Below are positions 6,796-13,574 of a stretch of 25,248 nucleotides of DNA, in pieces. Positions within the stretch are counted from its first letter, which is position 1. Every line of letters begins with the position of its first letter. The position numbers were made by a program, and so were the translations under genes. The notes below the pieces were generated by a model. The model made no database searches and was not told where the DNA came from. It worked only from the letters and a program-made list of their open reading frames with translations. Source of the stretch: Burkholderiales bacterium (GTDB lineage Bacteria > Actinomycetota > Thermoleophilia > Gaiellales > Gaiellaceae); assembly GCA_025935595.1 (NCBI GenBank), contig JAICUZ010000008.1:1-25248 (forward strand), in the 5' to 3' direction.

Positions 6796-7350
6796 ATGAC
6801 GGCGCTCGGCCACCTCTCGGACGATGCCGTGCTGGGGCTCGTCGCGCGGTCCGACGAATCGGCGCTCGCCGAGCTCTACGACCGGTTCGGCGGGCCGGCG
6901 TACCGGCTCGCGCTTCGCATCGTGCGCGACGCGACACTCGCCCAGGATGCGGTGCAGGATGCATTTCTCACCGCTTGGCGAACGGCAGCAGGTTTCGACG
7001 CGCGCCGCGGCTCCGTCTCGACGTGGCTCCTGACGCTCGTGCACCGTCGCGCGGTCGACGTCGTGCGGCGAGAGGACCGGCGCCGTGGGCTTCCGCTCGA
7101 CGACGCGCCGATCGCCTCCGGCGACGCGACGGATGAGACGGCGGAGACTCGGGAGCTCCGGCGCGAGGTGCAGGCGGCACTCGAACAGGTGACGCCGCTC
7201 GAACGTGAGGCGCTCGAGCTGGCCTACTACGGCGGGCTTTCGCAGTCGGAGATCGCGGAGAAGCTGGGCGTGCCGCTCGGGACGGTGAAGAGCCGGATGT
7301 TCGCCGGCCTCGCCCGGTTGCGCGACGTGCTCGGTGAACGGGCCCCCTAG
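6796..7350 (+). CDS. ECF (extracytoplasmic function) RNA polymerase sigma factor
   Basis: A 184-residue sigma-70 family group IV factor. Region sigma2 is at about 23-90 (ALAELYDRFGGPAYRLALR, AQDAVQDAFLTAW, RRGSVSTWLLTLVHRRAVD) and region sigma4 at about 128-180, with the HTH YYGGLSQSEIAEKLGVPLGT followed by VKSRMFAGLARLR. The sigma4 wording is closest to SigK/SigL-type factors that usually pair with a zinc-finger or RskA-type anti-sigma, but no anti-sigma gene is adjacent: the next gene is a rhomboid protease whose GTG shares one base with this stop (TAGTG). Control may therefore be by a distant anti-sigma or by membrane proteolysis, which is inference. Starts ATG 6796, no Shine-Dalgarno. Confidence 0.93.
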   Translation: MTALGHLSDDAVLGLVARSDESALAELYDRFGGPAYRLALRIVRDATLAQDAVQDAFLTAWRTAAGFDARRGSVSTWLLTLVHRRAVDVVRREDRRRGLPLDDAPIASGDATDETAETRELRREVQAALEQVTPLEREALELAYYGGLSQSEIAEKLGVPLGTVKSRMFAGLARLRDVLGERAP

Positions 7351-8039
7351 TGCTGCCGCTGTTCGACAACGTGCCGGTGCGGCGGTTCACGCTGGTCACC
7401 TACGCGTTGATCGCAGCGAATCTGGCGGTCTTCGTCTGGGAGCTCGGCGCGCGCGAGTCGCGCGTCGACCACTACGCCTTCTATCCCTGCGCGGTCAGCG
7501 GCCCGTGCCGCGGGCCCGCAACCGATCACCTTGCGTGGCCGGGAGGCGTGTTCACCGGGATGTTCCTGCACGCGAGCTGGGTGCACGTGCTCGGAAACAT
7601 GCTGTTCCTCTGGATCTTCGGGAACAACGTCGAGGACGTGATGGGTCGCGTCCGGTTCCTGGTGTTCTATCTCGCCGCCGGGCTCGCCGCGGCGCTGGCA
7701 CAGGCGTGGGTGACCCTGCAGTTCTCCGGAGTCGACGCGGCGAGCACCCCGACCGTCGGGGCGAGCGGCGCGATCGCCGGCGTCCTCGGTGCCTACTTCG
7801 TGCTCCTCCCTCACGCCCGCGTGGTGACGCTGCTCTTCGGCTTCCTGCCCGTCCCGATCTCGGCGATGTTCTTCCTCGGGTTCTGGTTCCTCTTCCAGCT
7901 GTGGCAGGGCGGCTTCTCGCTCACCCGGCCGGACGCGAACGGCGGTGTCGCCTTCGCCGCGCACGTCGGCGGGTTCCTCTTCGGCGTCCTGGCGGTGAAG
8001 CTGTTCCAGGTGCGCGCGCCGCTGCGGCCCCGCTGGTGA
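7350..8039 (+). CDS. Rhomboid-family intramembrane serine protease
   Basis: A 229-residue polytopic protein with the rhomboid active site: Ser139 in VGASGAIAGVLGAY, His205 in AAHVGGFLFG, and the oxyanion-side Asn83 in HVLGNMLFLWIFGNNVEDVMG. About six membrane helices are visible, with a Cys-containing soluble loop (residues 35-65) after TM1. In bacteria rhomboids cleave single-pass membrane proteins; the substrate here is unknown. Start GTG 7350 overlaps the sigma stop by one base and its TGA is overlapped by the next start (GTGA), so the three genes are translationally linked. Confidence 0.93.
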   Translation: MLPLFDNVPVRRFTLVTYALIAANLAVFVWELGARESRVDHYAFYPCAVSGPCRGPATDHLAWPGGVFTGMFLHASWVHVLGNMLFLWIFGNNVEDVMGRVRFLVFYLAAGLAAALAQAWVTLQFSGVDAASTPTVGASGAIAGVLGAYFVLLPHARVVTLLFGFLPVPISAMFFLGFWFLFQLWQGGFSLTRPDANGGVAFAAHVGGFLFGVLAVKLFQVRAPLRPRW

Positions 8040-8335
8040 CGTTCGAGGATCACGTGCGCGAGGCGCTGGACCGGCTGCCGCCCCGCCTCTCCGCCGCGCT
8101 GAAGAACGTGGCGGTCGTGGTCGAAGAGCAGGACCCGGACGACCCGGACCTCTTCGGGCTCTGGCAGTCCCACGAGTACTTGCCGGACAAGATCACGATC
8201 TTCCGGCGCCCGCTCGTCCGGGCGTTTCCCGACCCGGAGGATCTGGAAGAGGAGATCCGCATCACCGTTCTCCACGAGCTCGCCCACTACTTCGGCATCG
8301 ACGAGGACCGGCTGGACGAGCTCGGATATTCGTAG
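8036..8335 (+). CDS. Small zincin-like metallopeptidase family protein (PF06262 type)
   Basis: A 99-residue protein matching the short metallopeptidase-like family of actinobacteria: it begins TFEDHVREALDRLP, has the acidic EQDPDDPDLFGL segment, IFRRPLVRAF, and ends with the zinc motif HELAHYFGIDEDRLDELGY (HELAH at 80-84). The family has an HExxHxxG-x5-D-R-L-x2-LGY core. No signal peptide; its substrates are unknown. GTG 8036 overlaps the rhomboid TGA as GTGA; the annotated frame upstream is a shadow of the rhomboid gene. Confidence 0.85.
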   Translation: MTFEDHVREALDRLPPRLSAALKNVAVVVEEQDPDDPDLFGLWQSHEYLPDKITIFRRPLVRAFPDPEDLEEEIRITVLHELAHYFGIDEDRLDELGYS

Positions 8336-8348
8336 GAATACGAGAGAG

Positions 8349-8612
8349 GTGCCGGACGTTTTGATGGTCATGCGAACGTTGACGGACATCAAGGAGGAGA
8401 TCGACGAGGTCTCCGACCGCCGGCTCCGCGTGATGCGGAAGCTGGCGGAGGGATACGACGCCTCCTTGGCCGCCGAGCACCAGAAGCTCGAAGAGCTCGT
8501 TGCACAGCTCTGGGAGGAGCAGCGCAACGCCCGGGCAATGCTCCGCTTTGGCGACCGGGACGTGATCATCCAGAGAGCCCGACAGGAAGAGCGGCTCTCA
8601 CGAGCGGCGTAG
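8349..8612 (+). CDS. Small coiled-coil protein of unknown function
   Basis: An 87-residue, highly charged helical protein (TLTDIKEEIDEVSDRRLRVM, then HQKLEELVAQLWEEQRNARA, FGDRDVIIQRARQEERLSRA) with heptad-like spacing, probably a coiled coil; I recognise no enzymatic motif. It is the last gene of the sigma-rhomboid-zincin run, 13 nt after the zincin stop, and is followed by a GC-rich hairpin. The start is uncertain: GTG 8349 sits within a GAGAGAGG tract, while TTG 8361, ATG 8364 and ATG 8370 lie 11-20 nt beyond it; the conserved-looking part begins at MRTLTD (8370). Confidence 0.7.
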   Translation: MPDVLMVMRTLTDIKEEIDEVSDRRLRVMRKLAEGYDASLAAEHQKLEELVAQLWEEQRNARAMLRFGDRDVIIQRARQEERLSRAA

Positions 8613-8631
8613 ACGCCGCGCCTTGCTTTCG

Positions 8632-8660
8632 GCCCGCCGGGTGATTCAAGCCCGGCGGGC
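8632..8660 (+). terminator. GC-rich hairpin, likely end of the 5314/6796-8612 transcript
   Basis: A perfect 10-bp inverted repeat, GCCCGCCGGG (8632-8641) and CCCGGCGGGC (8651-8660), with a 9-nt loop. It lies 20 nt after the coiled-coil gene and just before the tRNA promoter. No T-tract follows, as is common for high-GC actinobacterial terminators. A smaller hairpin spans the stop codon of the coiled-coil gene at about 8604-8619. Confidence 0.5.
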
Positions 8661-8668
8661 TCCAAAGC

Positions 8669-8674
8669 TACAAT
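8669..8674 (+). promoter_or_regulatory. -10 of the tRNA-Ala gene
   Basis: TACAAT lies 10 nt before the first base of the tRNA. A weak -35-like TTCAAG (8645-8650) at 18 nt spacing lies in the loop of the preceding hairpin. Confidence 0.5.
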
Positions 8675-8684
8675 TCGCCCGCTC

Positions 8685-8757
8685 GGGGCGTTAGCTCAGC
8701 TGGGAGAGCGTCGGCTTTGCAAGCCGAAGGTCACCGGTTCGATCCCGGTACGCTCCA
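8685..8757 (+). tRNA. tRNA-Ala (anticodon TGC)
   Basis: A complete 73-nt cloverleaf. The acceptor arm GGGGCGT pairs with ACGCTCC, including the G3:U70 wobble that is the main alanine identity element. The D arm starts GCTC at 8694. The anticodon stem TCGGC/GCCGA closes the loop TTTGCAA with anticodon TGC. The T arm is ACCGG-TTCGATC-CCGGT, and the discriminator is A8757. CCA is not encoded in place (the next bases are TCA), so it must be added after transcription. It decodes GCN codons, mainly GCA. Confidence 0.97.
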
Positions 8758-8799
8758 TCACCACCGACCCGGATCCCTGAAGACAGGACCTTTTGCGTC

Positions 8800-8828
8800 T
8801 TGACGGCCGCAGACGCGGAGCCTACGTT
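8800..8828 (+). promoter_or_regulatory. Sigma-A-type promoter of the glycosyltransferase gene
   Basis: TTGACG (8800-8805) and TACGTT (8823-8828) are separated by exactly 17 nt, and the -10 lies 8 nt before GTG 8837. There is no Shine-Dalgarno, so the transcript is probably leaderless or nearly so. Confidence 0.65.
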
Positions 8829-8836
8829 GAGCCGGC

Positions 8837-10447
8837 GTGTGGACTGCGGAGTCACCGGCCCGTCTGCTGGGCGGCCGCCGTCGCGCGCCCGCGCGTCACG
8901 CGGCGGACCTCGGCGTCCGTCAGTACGCAATTCTCCTCGCGCTGACCGTGGTCCTCGCTGCCGTCGTGCAATACGGCCTGTACCTCCACGGTCTGTACAC
9001 CGTCTCCGACGACGAGAGCGAGCGGACGCTCCTCGCGAGCCACCTCACGCTCACGAAAGCGGTGACGCCGTTCATCTGGCCGCCGCTCCCGATGATCGTG
9101 ACCGGGCTGGCGCTCAGGATCCACCACAACCTCATCACGGCGCCCCGCGCTCTCGTCGGGATCACCGGGCTCCTGACGCTCGGGGCGACCGTGACTCTCG
9201 CCAGGAAGCTCTTCGACCGTCGAACAGTGGCGCTCGTCACCGCCGTGCTCGCCGCAGTGATCCCGCAGCGCCTCATCTTGAGCGTCGTCCCGCTGGCCGA
9301 CATCTACAGCTACCTCTTCGTCCTGCTCGCCGCGGCATTCCTCATCGACTGGCTGCGATCGAACCGGCCCCGCGCGCTCGTCTACACGTCGGTTGCGCTC
9401 CTGCTCGCTTCGACGGCTCGGTTCGAGACGTGGTTCTTCAACCTCACGCTCGCGGCGTACGTCCTCTACCGCTTCCTCCTCCGACACGACCTCGGCGTGC
9501 GCCTGACCGCTACGGCGGTTGGACTGCTGGGGGTCTTCCCGGTGACGTGGGTCGTCGCGACATACGTGCACGATGGATCGCTCAAGGCGCTCTCGCTGAC
9601 GAGTAGGCAATTCGCCGCCAGGCACGGACATGACGTGTCGATCGCCGTGCGTACGGACGTCGTCTACCTCTTCGTCCACGACAGCGTGTTCATGCCGATC
9701 CTCTTGGCAGGAGCCGTCGCGCTTCTCGTGTTGGCCAGACGCGATCGCGCCCTGATGACCTGGGCGGCACTGGTCTTCGGGCCAATGCTCCTTCTCGGCG
9801 CAAGCATGCTTGCGACCTTCAGCGTGCCGATGGCCGCGCCGTTCCGCGTCGACGGCACGTGGATCATTCTGTTGATCCCGTTCGCTGCGTGGGCATTGGT
9901 GGGGTTGGCCGAGCTCATCGTCGGGATGTCGCCGTCCGTTGTCCGTTTCGTGGGGGTTGCGGCTCTCGTCCTCGTCGCGATCGGGCCGATCGCCGTTCGA
10001 GTGAAGGATGTCGAGGCAAGCGGGATCGCCCAGGCCGGCGCGCTCGGCGACAAGCCGTTGGAGAAGCGACTTCACGGGCTACTTCATTCGACGAACCGGC
10101 AGATCCTGCTCGATTCACTGGACGGACTGGACTACCTGAACGTCCTCGTCGCATCGAACACACCCGGACGGTTCGTCCTCGACGTCGACGCCGATCCGAC
10201 CCGCGTGTCCATTTACTCGTCCGCGCGTCAGTACTACGTCGATCACCACGACACGAACATCGTGCAGACCTATCTGACGGACAAGTTCGGGCTTCGAAGC
10301 GCACTGAATCGACGGTCTCTCGAGACTGCGAACATCGGCTACATCCTGGTGGACGATGCACGCGTGGCGGGAATCCTCGAGAAGCAGCCGGGAGTCTCGC
10401 GACCGCAGCGGCTCGGCCGCTGGACGCTCTTTCAAGTGTCCGCCTAA
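8837..10447 (+). CDS. GT-C fold membrane glycosyltransferase (GT39/ArnT-like)
   Basis: A 536-residue integral membrane protein. A basic N-terminal tail (1-29) precedes TM1 (30-48), then an external loop with the acidic motif VSDDESERTLLASHL (57-70), like the D-E catalytic loop of GT39/PMT and ArnT enzymes that use polyprenyl-phosphate sugars. About ten further helices follow up to residue about 390, and a soluble extracytoplasmic C-terminal domain of about 145 residues (from KDVEASGIAQ). Family knowledge suggests transfer of a sugar from a lipid carrier to a surface acceptor; donor and acceptor are unknown. GTG 8837 was chosen because of the promoter 8 nt upstream. The gene stands alone between tRNA-Ala and a convergent secreted-protein gene, and is a little less GC-biased than its neighbours. 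Confidence 0.78.
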   Translation: MWTAESPARLLGGRRRAPARHAADLGVRQYAILLALTVVLAAVVQYGLYLHGLYTVSDDESERTLLASHLTLTKAVTPFIWPPLPMIVTGLALRIHHNLITAPRALVGITGLLTLGATVTLARKLFDRRTVALVTAVLAAVIPQRLILSVVPLADIYSYLFVLLAAAFLIDWLRSNRPRALVYTSVALLLASTARFETWFFNLTLAAYVLYRFLLRHDLGVRLTATAVGLLGVFPVTWVVATYVHDGSLKALSLTSRQFAARHGHDVSIAVRTDVVYLFVHDSVFMPILLAGAVALLVLARRDRALMTWAALVFGPMLLLGASMLATFSVPMAAPFRVDGTWIILLIPFAAWALVGLAELIVGMSPSVVRFVGVAALVLVAIGPIAVRVKDVEASGIAQAGALGDKPLEKRLHGLLHSTNRQILLDSLDGLDYLNVLVASNTPGRFVLDVDADPTRVSIYSSARQYYVDHHDTNIVQTYLTDKFGLRSALNRRSLETANIGYILVDDARVAGILEKQPGVSRPQRLGRWTLFQVSA

Positions 10448-10486
10448 GGTCACCGGCCCGGTCCCGCCCGGCACCTTCCGGTGATC
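10448..10486. terminator. Hairpin between convergent genes (possible bidirectional terminator)
   Basis: GGTCACCGG (10448-10456), directly after the glycosyltransferase stop, pairs with CCGGTGATC (10478-10486), which includes part of the stop of the convergent gene. There are nine pairs, one of them G-U. The 21-nt loop is C-rich and no T-tract is present on either side. Confidence 0.4.
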
Positions 10487-11609
10487 AGTGCGCGACGAGC
10501 TTCAGCTTCGTCGATGCGGACGCGGTCCCGGACTTTGCCCGGAGGACGATGCTGAAGTGCTGGCCCTTGGCGAGCGTGGGGATCGGGATCCGGACGATGA
10601 TCGTGCCCGCTCCCAGGCTGCGCCGCCAGTCGATCGGACGCGGATGACCGGCGATGTAGTTCTGGGCGGTGACGCGGGCAGCCCGCGACAGGCTGAGGTA
10701 CACGAGCTGCTGATGCGCCGTGATCCTCGCGGCGATCGCCTTGATCTTGAGCGGCACGAGCCGCTTGACGAGCGAGAGCGTCAGAGATCCGCTGTTGTCG
10801 GTGAGCGTCGCGTCGTTCTCGATCTCCTGTGCCTGTGCGCCGATGAACAGGTTCTTGCCGGTCTGTGCCGTCACGCCGAAGGTGACAGTCGTCGACGCCC
10901 CGCTCTGGAGGCTCCCGAGATCGCAGTCGAGGACGGTCACGCCGGTGCATCCGGGCCCACGGCTCGCGTGCGCCGGGAGCTTGGGGATGGCGTTTGCGGA
11001 GAGCGAGATCAGGGCGTGGACCCCGCCGGCCGCGGCCTTGCCCTTGTTCGTGACGGTGACCGTCGTCGTCAGCGGCTGGCCGAGCTTCAGCTTCGACGCG
11101 ACCGACCCGTGAACGGTCGTTGCGAGGTCGGGCAGGTCGGTCGACCCGCCGCCGCCGCCGCCACCGCCGCCACCGCCGCCGCCACCGCCGCCACCGGTCG
11201 GGCCGCCCCCGCCGGTCGGGCAGGCGACCCGGAACGACGTCGCGCCGTAATCGAGGTCCTGCGGCGGATACAGCGTCGGCGGCCCGAGGACCAGGTCCGT
11301 CTCGCTGTTCATGTCGCACGGCAGCTGCACCGAGAGTGTGTAGCGAACCTCGCTCGCGGCGAAGGTCTTCGTCGAGGTGTCGTAGATCGCACTGCCGGTC
11401 GCGAACTTGGAGATCGAGACCAGACTCAGCTGACAGTCGTCCTGAACCACATGGATGGTCGACGTCGCGACGCCGTCCGTCTGCGAGATCCCGACCTGGT
11501 AGGCGCAGTGGCCCGCTGTCGTGGCTGCGCCTGCACGGCCCATCGTCACGATCGCCGCCACAGCGGCAGCAGCAAGCACGAGCGTCAGATTCGCGCGCAA
11601 TCCCCTCAA
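10485..11609 (-). CDS. Secreted protein with poly-glycine linker and CARDB/DUF11-like domain
   Basis: A 374-residue exported protein. Residues 1-29 are a Sec signal peptide (hydrophobic VLAAAAVAAIV core, AGA-A cleavage site). An N-terminal domain with four cysteines (to about 130) is followed by a GGGGPT segment and 17 consecutive glycines, then a Ig-like CARDB/DUF11-type domain (about 155-285: DLATTVHGSVASKLKLGQPL, VTVTNKGKAAAGG, CDLGSLQSGAS) with two Cys, and a basic C-terminal beta-rich region. This is typical of actinobacterial surface proteins of unknown role. Start TTG 11609 is supported by GGGGGAGG at 11622-11615, 5 nt upstream, and by the signal peptide. No membrane anchor or sortase motif is visible. 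Its convergent neighbour is the membrane glycosyltransferase, which could act on it; that is speculation. Confidence 0.78.
   Translation of the reverse strand: MRGLRANLTLVLAAAAVAAIVTMGRAGAATTAGHCAYQVGISQTDGVATSTIHVVQDDCQLSLVSISKFATGSAIYDTSTKTFAASEVRYTLSVQLPCDMNSETDLVLGPPTLYPPQDLDYGATSFRVACPTGGGGPTGGGGGGGGGGGGGGGGGSTDLPDLATTVHGSVASKLKLGQPLTTTVTVTNKGKAAAGGVHALISLSANAIPKLPAHASRGPGCTGVTVLDCDLGSLQSGASTTVTFGVTAQTGKNLFIGAQAQEIENDATLTDNSGSLTLSLVKRLVPLKIKAIAARITAHQQLVYLSLSRAARVTAQNYIAGHPRPIDWRRSLGAGTIIVRIPIPTLAKGQHFSIVLRAKSGTASASTKLKLVAH
11145..11195 (-). repeat. Glycine-codon tract (GGC/GGT/GGG, 17 codons)
   Basis: Seventeen consecutive glycine codons, mostly GGC with interspersed GGT, encode the flexible linker of the secreted protein. 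Because GGT interrupts the run, the tract is an imperfect triplet microsatellite; in-frame length change by slippage is plausible. Confidence 0.9.
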
Positions 11610-11634
11610 CTCATCCTCCCCCTAAGTCGCGTTC

Positions 11635-11662
11635 ACTGTAGGTGGAGGCGCGTGGAAGTCAA
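11635..11662 (-). promoter_or_regulatory. Promoter of the poly-Gly secreted protein gene
   Basis: On the minus strand TTGACT (11662-11657) and TACAGT (11640-11635) are spaced 16 nt apart. The -10 is 25 nt upstream of TTG 11609, leaving a short leader with the strong Shine-Dalgarno GGGGGAGG. This gene thus uses a conventional leader, unlike several others here. Confidence 0.55.
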
Positions 11663-11672
11663 CAGGACTTCC
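11654..11672. promoter_or_regulatory. Perfect inverted repeat overlapping the -35 (operator or terminator)
   Basis: GGAAGTC (11654-11660), a 5-nt spacer, then GACTTCC (11666-11672). It contains the -35 TTGACT of the downstream gene and lies 26 nt beyond the stop of the upstream FN3-repeat gene. No T-run follows on the minus strand, so an operator is as likely as a terminator. Confidence 0.4.
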
Positions 11673-11698
11673 GTATGGTTTTCGAGGCAGGAGAACGC

Positions 11699-13477
11699 TC
11701 AGCGGGTCACTTTGAGCGACCGGCTCGTGCCGCCGAGGTAGCCGGGCCCGGCCTGGTTCACGCTGAACGCGGCGCGGACCGTCGAGCGCCCCTTCGGCAG
11801 CGTCGCCCGGAACTCGACGCGCGAACGCAGACCGAGTCGAACCCGCCTGATGGTCACCCAGCGCGTGCCGACCCTCCGCTGCAACTGCACGACCCGGCGC
11901 GCAAACGCGTGATTGCCGGCGACCGTGACGAAGAATCGGCCGTTGCGGTATCTCGTCAGCCCGACGCGTGGATGCACACCGACCGAGACAGCCGTGCTGA
12001 GCCCGTTCCGCCAGCTCGCCTGGTACGCGGTCGCAACCCGCGGCCGGGCGAGGTACGTCCACACGCCGTCGGCACCCGAGAGCACGGTCGCGACAGAGCG
12101 GAAAGAGCCGCTGCCGAACGGCTTGGAGAAGACGACCACCTGCTCGCCTGCCGTGTGCGTCGGCACCGAGCCGGTCAACCTGATCCGGCCGCCGAAGACG
12201 ACCTGCCGGGCGGCGAGGACGAGGCTGACACCGGTCGTCGTGAACGTCACGTCCGCGCCGTACCTCGTTCCGCCGTCGCTCCTCGCGACCAGCCGGTAGT
12301 GGTACGCCGTGTTCGCGGCCAAGCCGGTGACCGGCCCCGTCACGGTCTGTGCCCCCGCGCGCGAGCCGGCACTTCGATGCGTCGTCGACTTGCCGTACCT
12401 CGTCGTCGTCCCATAGTCGAACCACCAGGTGGTCGAGCGGCCGAGCGTGTCGAGCGAGCCGACGAGCTGGGCGCTGTCTGGTCCGACCGACTGCGCTGCC
12501 CCCGTCGTCGCGGTGGGCGCGCCTACGGTCGTGAAGAGGCGGTCGAGCCCGAAGACGCGGCCGCTCGAGTTCTGGGCGACGAGCCGGAAGTGGTAGCTCT
12601 TGCCTGCCGTGAGCCTCGTGATGCCCGACGACACGGAGCGGGCGGTCGTGCCCGAGCCGGCCGACTGCGAGGCCGTCTTCGACCCGTACGCGGTCGATGT
12701 TCCGTACTCGAACCACCATGTCGTCGAGAGGCCGTTCGGCGTCACCTGTCCACGCAGCGTCGCGGTCGTGACGGCGACCGGGCTCGCGTCGGCAGTGACC
12801 GCAACCGGCGCAGAGCTCGTCGTGAACGTCGCGTCCGAGCCGGTCGTCGTCCCCGCGTCGCTCGTCGCGACGATCCGGAAGTGGTATGTCCTGCCCACCT
12901 GGAGATTGGAGATCGCGACCGTCTCGTTCTGCGGCGTCGAGCCCGAGCCGGCGCTCCTCACGCTCGTCTTCGTTCCGTAGCTCGTCGATGTTCCGTACTC
13001 GAAGTAGAAGGTGGTGCTGCGGCTGTTCGGGTCGACCGTTCCGTTCAGCGTCGCGCTCGCCGTGCCGATGCCTGTCGCCGCGCCCGTGGTCGCGCCCGGA
13101 GGTGTGAGTGTCGTGAACACCGCGTCGCTTCCGTGCACCGTCCCCGCGCTGTTCGTCGCGACGACGCGGTAGTGGTACGTCGAGCCGGGCTTGAGGCTCG
13201 CGAGATTGGAGGTGACGTTCACGGCGGCGCTGCCGGAGCCCGCATTCGCCTTCGCGGTCTGCGATCCGTACGTCGTGGACGTCCCGTACTCGACGTACCA
13301 GCTCGTCGCCTGCCCGCCCGGGACGACGGTGCCGGTGACCGTTGCCGTCGTCGCGCCGATCGCAGTTGCCGGGCCTGTCGTCGCGGTCGGCGCGGCTGCG
13401 CGCGCGATCCCGCCGAAGAGCACGAATGTGACCACCGACACCGCTACGGCGGCGAACGTCGTCCGCTTACCGGTCAT
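11699..13477 (-). CDS. Secreted protein with four tandem FN3-like repeats
   Basis: A 592-residue exported protein. Residues 1-28 form a Sec signal peptide (VAVSVVTFVLFGGIARA). Four tandem units of about 97 residues follow (about 29-127, 128-224, 225-321, 322-418), each with the pattern T-A-T-L-G-V-P-G-TTW-EYGTST-YG-T, AGSG, L-G-YH-R-VA-SG---G-D--FTT, which is a fibronectin-III-like fold. The C-terminal 174 residues are two basic beta-rich segments of the kind found in Thermoleophilia surface proteins (VVQLQRRVGTRWVTIRRVRL). Such proteins are likely involved in surface adhesion or polymer binding, but the ligand is unknown. ATG 13477 is preceded by GGGGGGTGTC; a longer in-frame extension exists upstream but runs antisense into the next gene and lacks a signal peptide. 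Confidence 0.85.
   Translation of the reverse strand: MTGKRTTFAAVAVSVVTFVLFGGIARAAAPTATTGPATAIGATTATVTGTVVPGGQATSWYVEYGTSTTYGSQTAKANAGSGSAAVNVTSNLASLKPGSTYHYRVVATNSAGTVHGSDAVFTTLTPPGATTGAATGIGTASATLNGTVDPNSRSTTFYFEYGTSTSYGTKTSVRSAGSGSTPQNETVAISNLQVGRTYHFRIVATSDAGTTTGSDATFTTSSAPVAVTADASPVAVTTATLRGQVTPNGLSTTWWFEYGTSTAYGSKTASQSAGSGTTARSVSSGITRLTAGKSYHFRLVAQNSSGRVFGLDRLFTTVGAPTATTGAAQSVGPDSAQLVGSLDTLGRSTTWWFDYGTTTRYGKSTTHRSAGSRAGAQTVTGPVTGLAANTAYHYRLVARSDGGTRYGADVTFTTTGVSLVLAARQVVFGGRIRLTGSVPTHTAGEQVVVFSKPFGSGSFRSVATVLSGADGVWTYLARPRVATAYQASWRNGLSTAVSVGVHPRVGLTRYRNGRFFVTVAGNHAFARRVVQLQRRVGTRWVTIRRVRLGLRSRVEFRATLPKGRSTVRAAFSVNQAGPGYLGGTSRSLKVTR
12224..13393 (-). repeat. Four tandem ~291-bp repeats encoding FN3-like units
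   Basis: Units lie at about 13393-13097, 13096-12806, 12805-12515 and 12514-12224. They are recognisable by the repeated EYGTST/DYGTTT and YH(Y/F)R segments. They are diverged at protein and DNA level, so the duplication is old. Confidence 0.8.
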
Positions 13478-13496
13478 GACACCCCCCGATCGTGGC

Positions 13497-13530
13497 CCCG
13501 CAAGCATGATCCCAGGTCGTGCGGGTTTTT
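13497..13530 (+). terminator. Possible factor-independent terminator reading toward plus
   Basis: CCCGCA (13497-13502) pairs with TGCGGG (13520-13525), followed at once by TTTTT (13526-13530). The loop is long (17 nt), so it is weak. It would stop antisense transcription before the 13575 gene; alternatively it is a structured leader of the FN3 gene on the other strand. Confidence 0.3.
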
Positions 13531-13561
13531 GCGGACGCCGCGTAAGGGATGGGTAAACAAT

Positions 13562-13567
13562 TAGGCT
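13562..13567 (+). promoter_or_regulatory. -10-like hexamer before the CNBD gene
   Basis: TAGGCT lies 7 nt before GTG 13575, in the leaderless arrangement. No clear -35 is visible. Confidence 0.4.
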
Positions 13568-13574
13568 CGGTGCG

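Noticed and set aside
8685..8757. tRNA-Ala as an attachment site for an integrated element
   Set aside because: No copy of the tRNA 3' end and no integrase or other mobile-element gene is visible in the window.
12224..13393. CRISPR-like periodic repeats
   Set aside because: The period is about 291 bp, coding and diverged; it encodes FN3-like protein repeats.
11642..13564. A 640-codon plus-strand open frame
   Set aside because: Antisense to the FN3-repeat gene; Arg-rich shadow, no start context and no domain.
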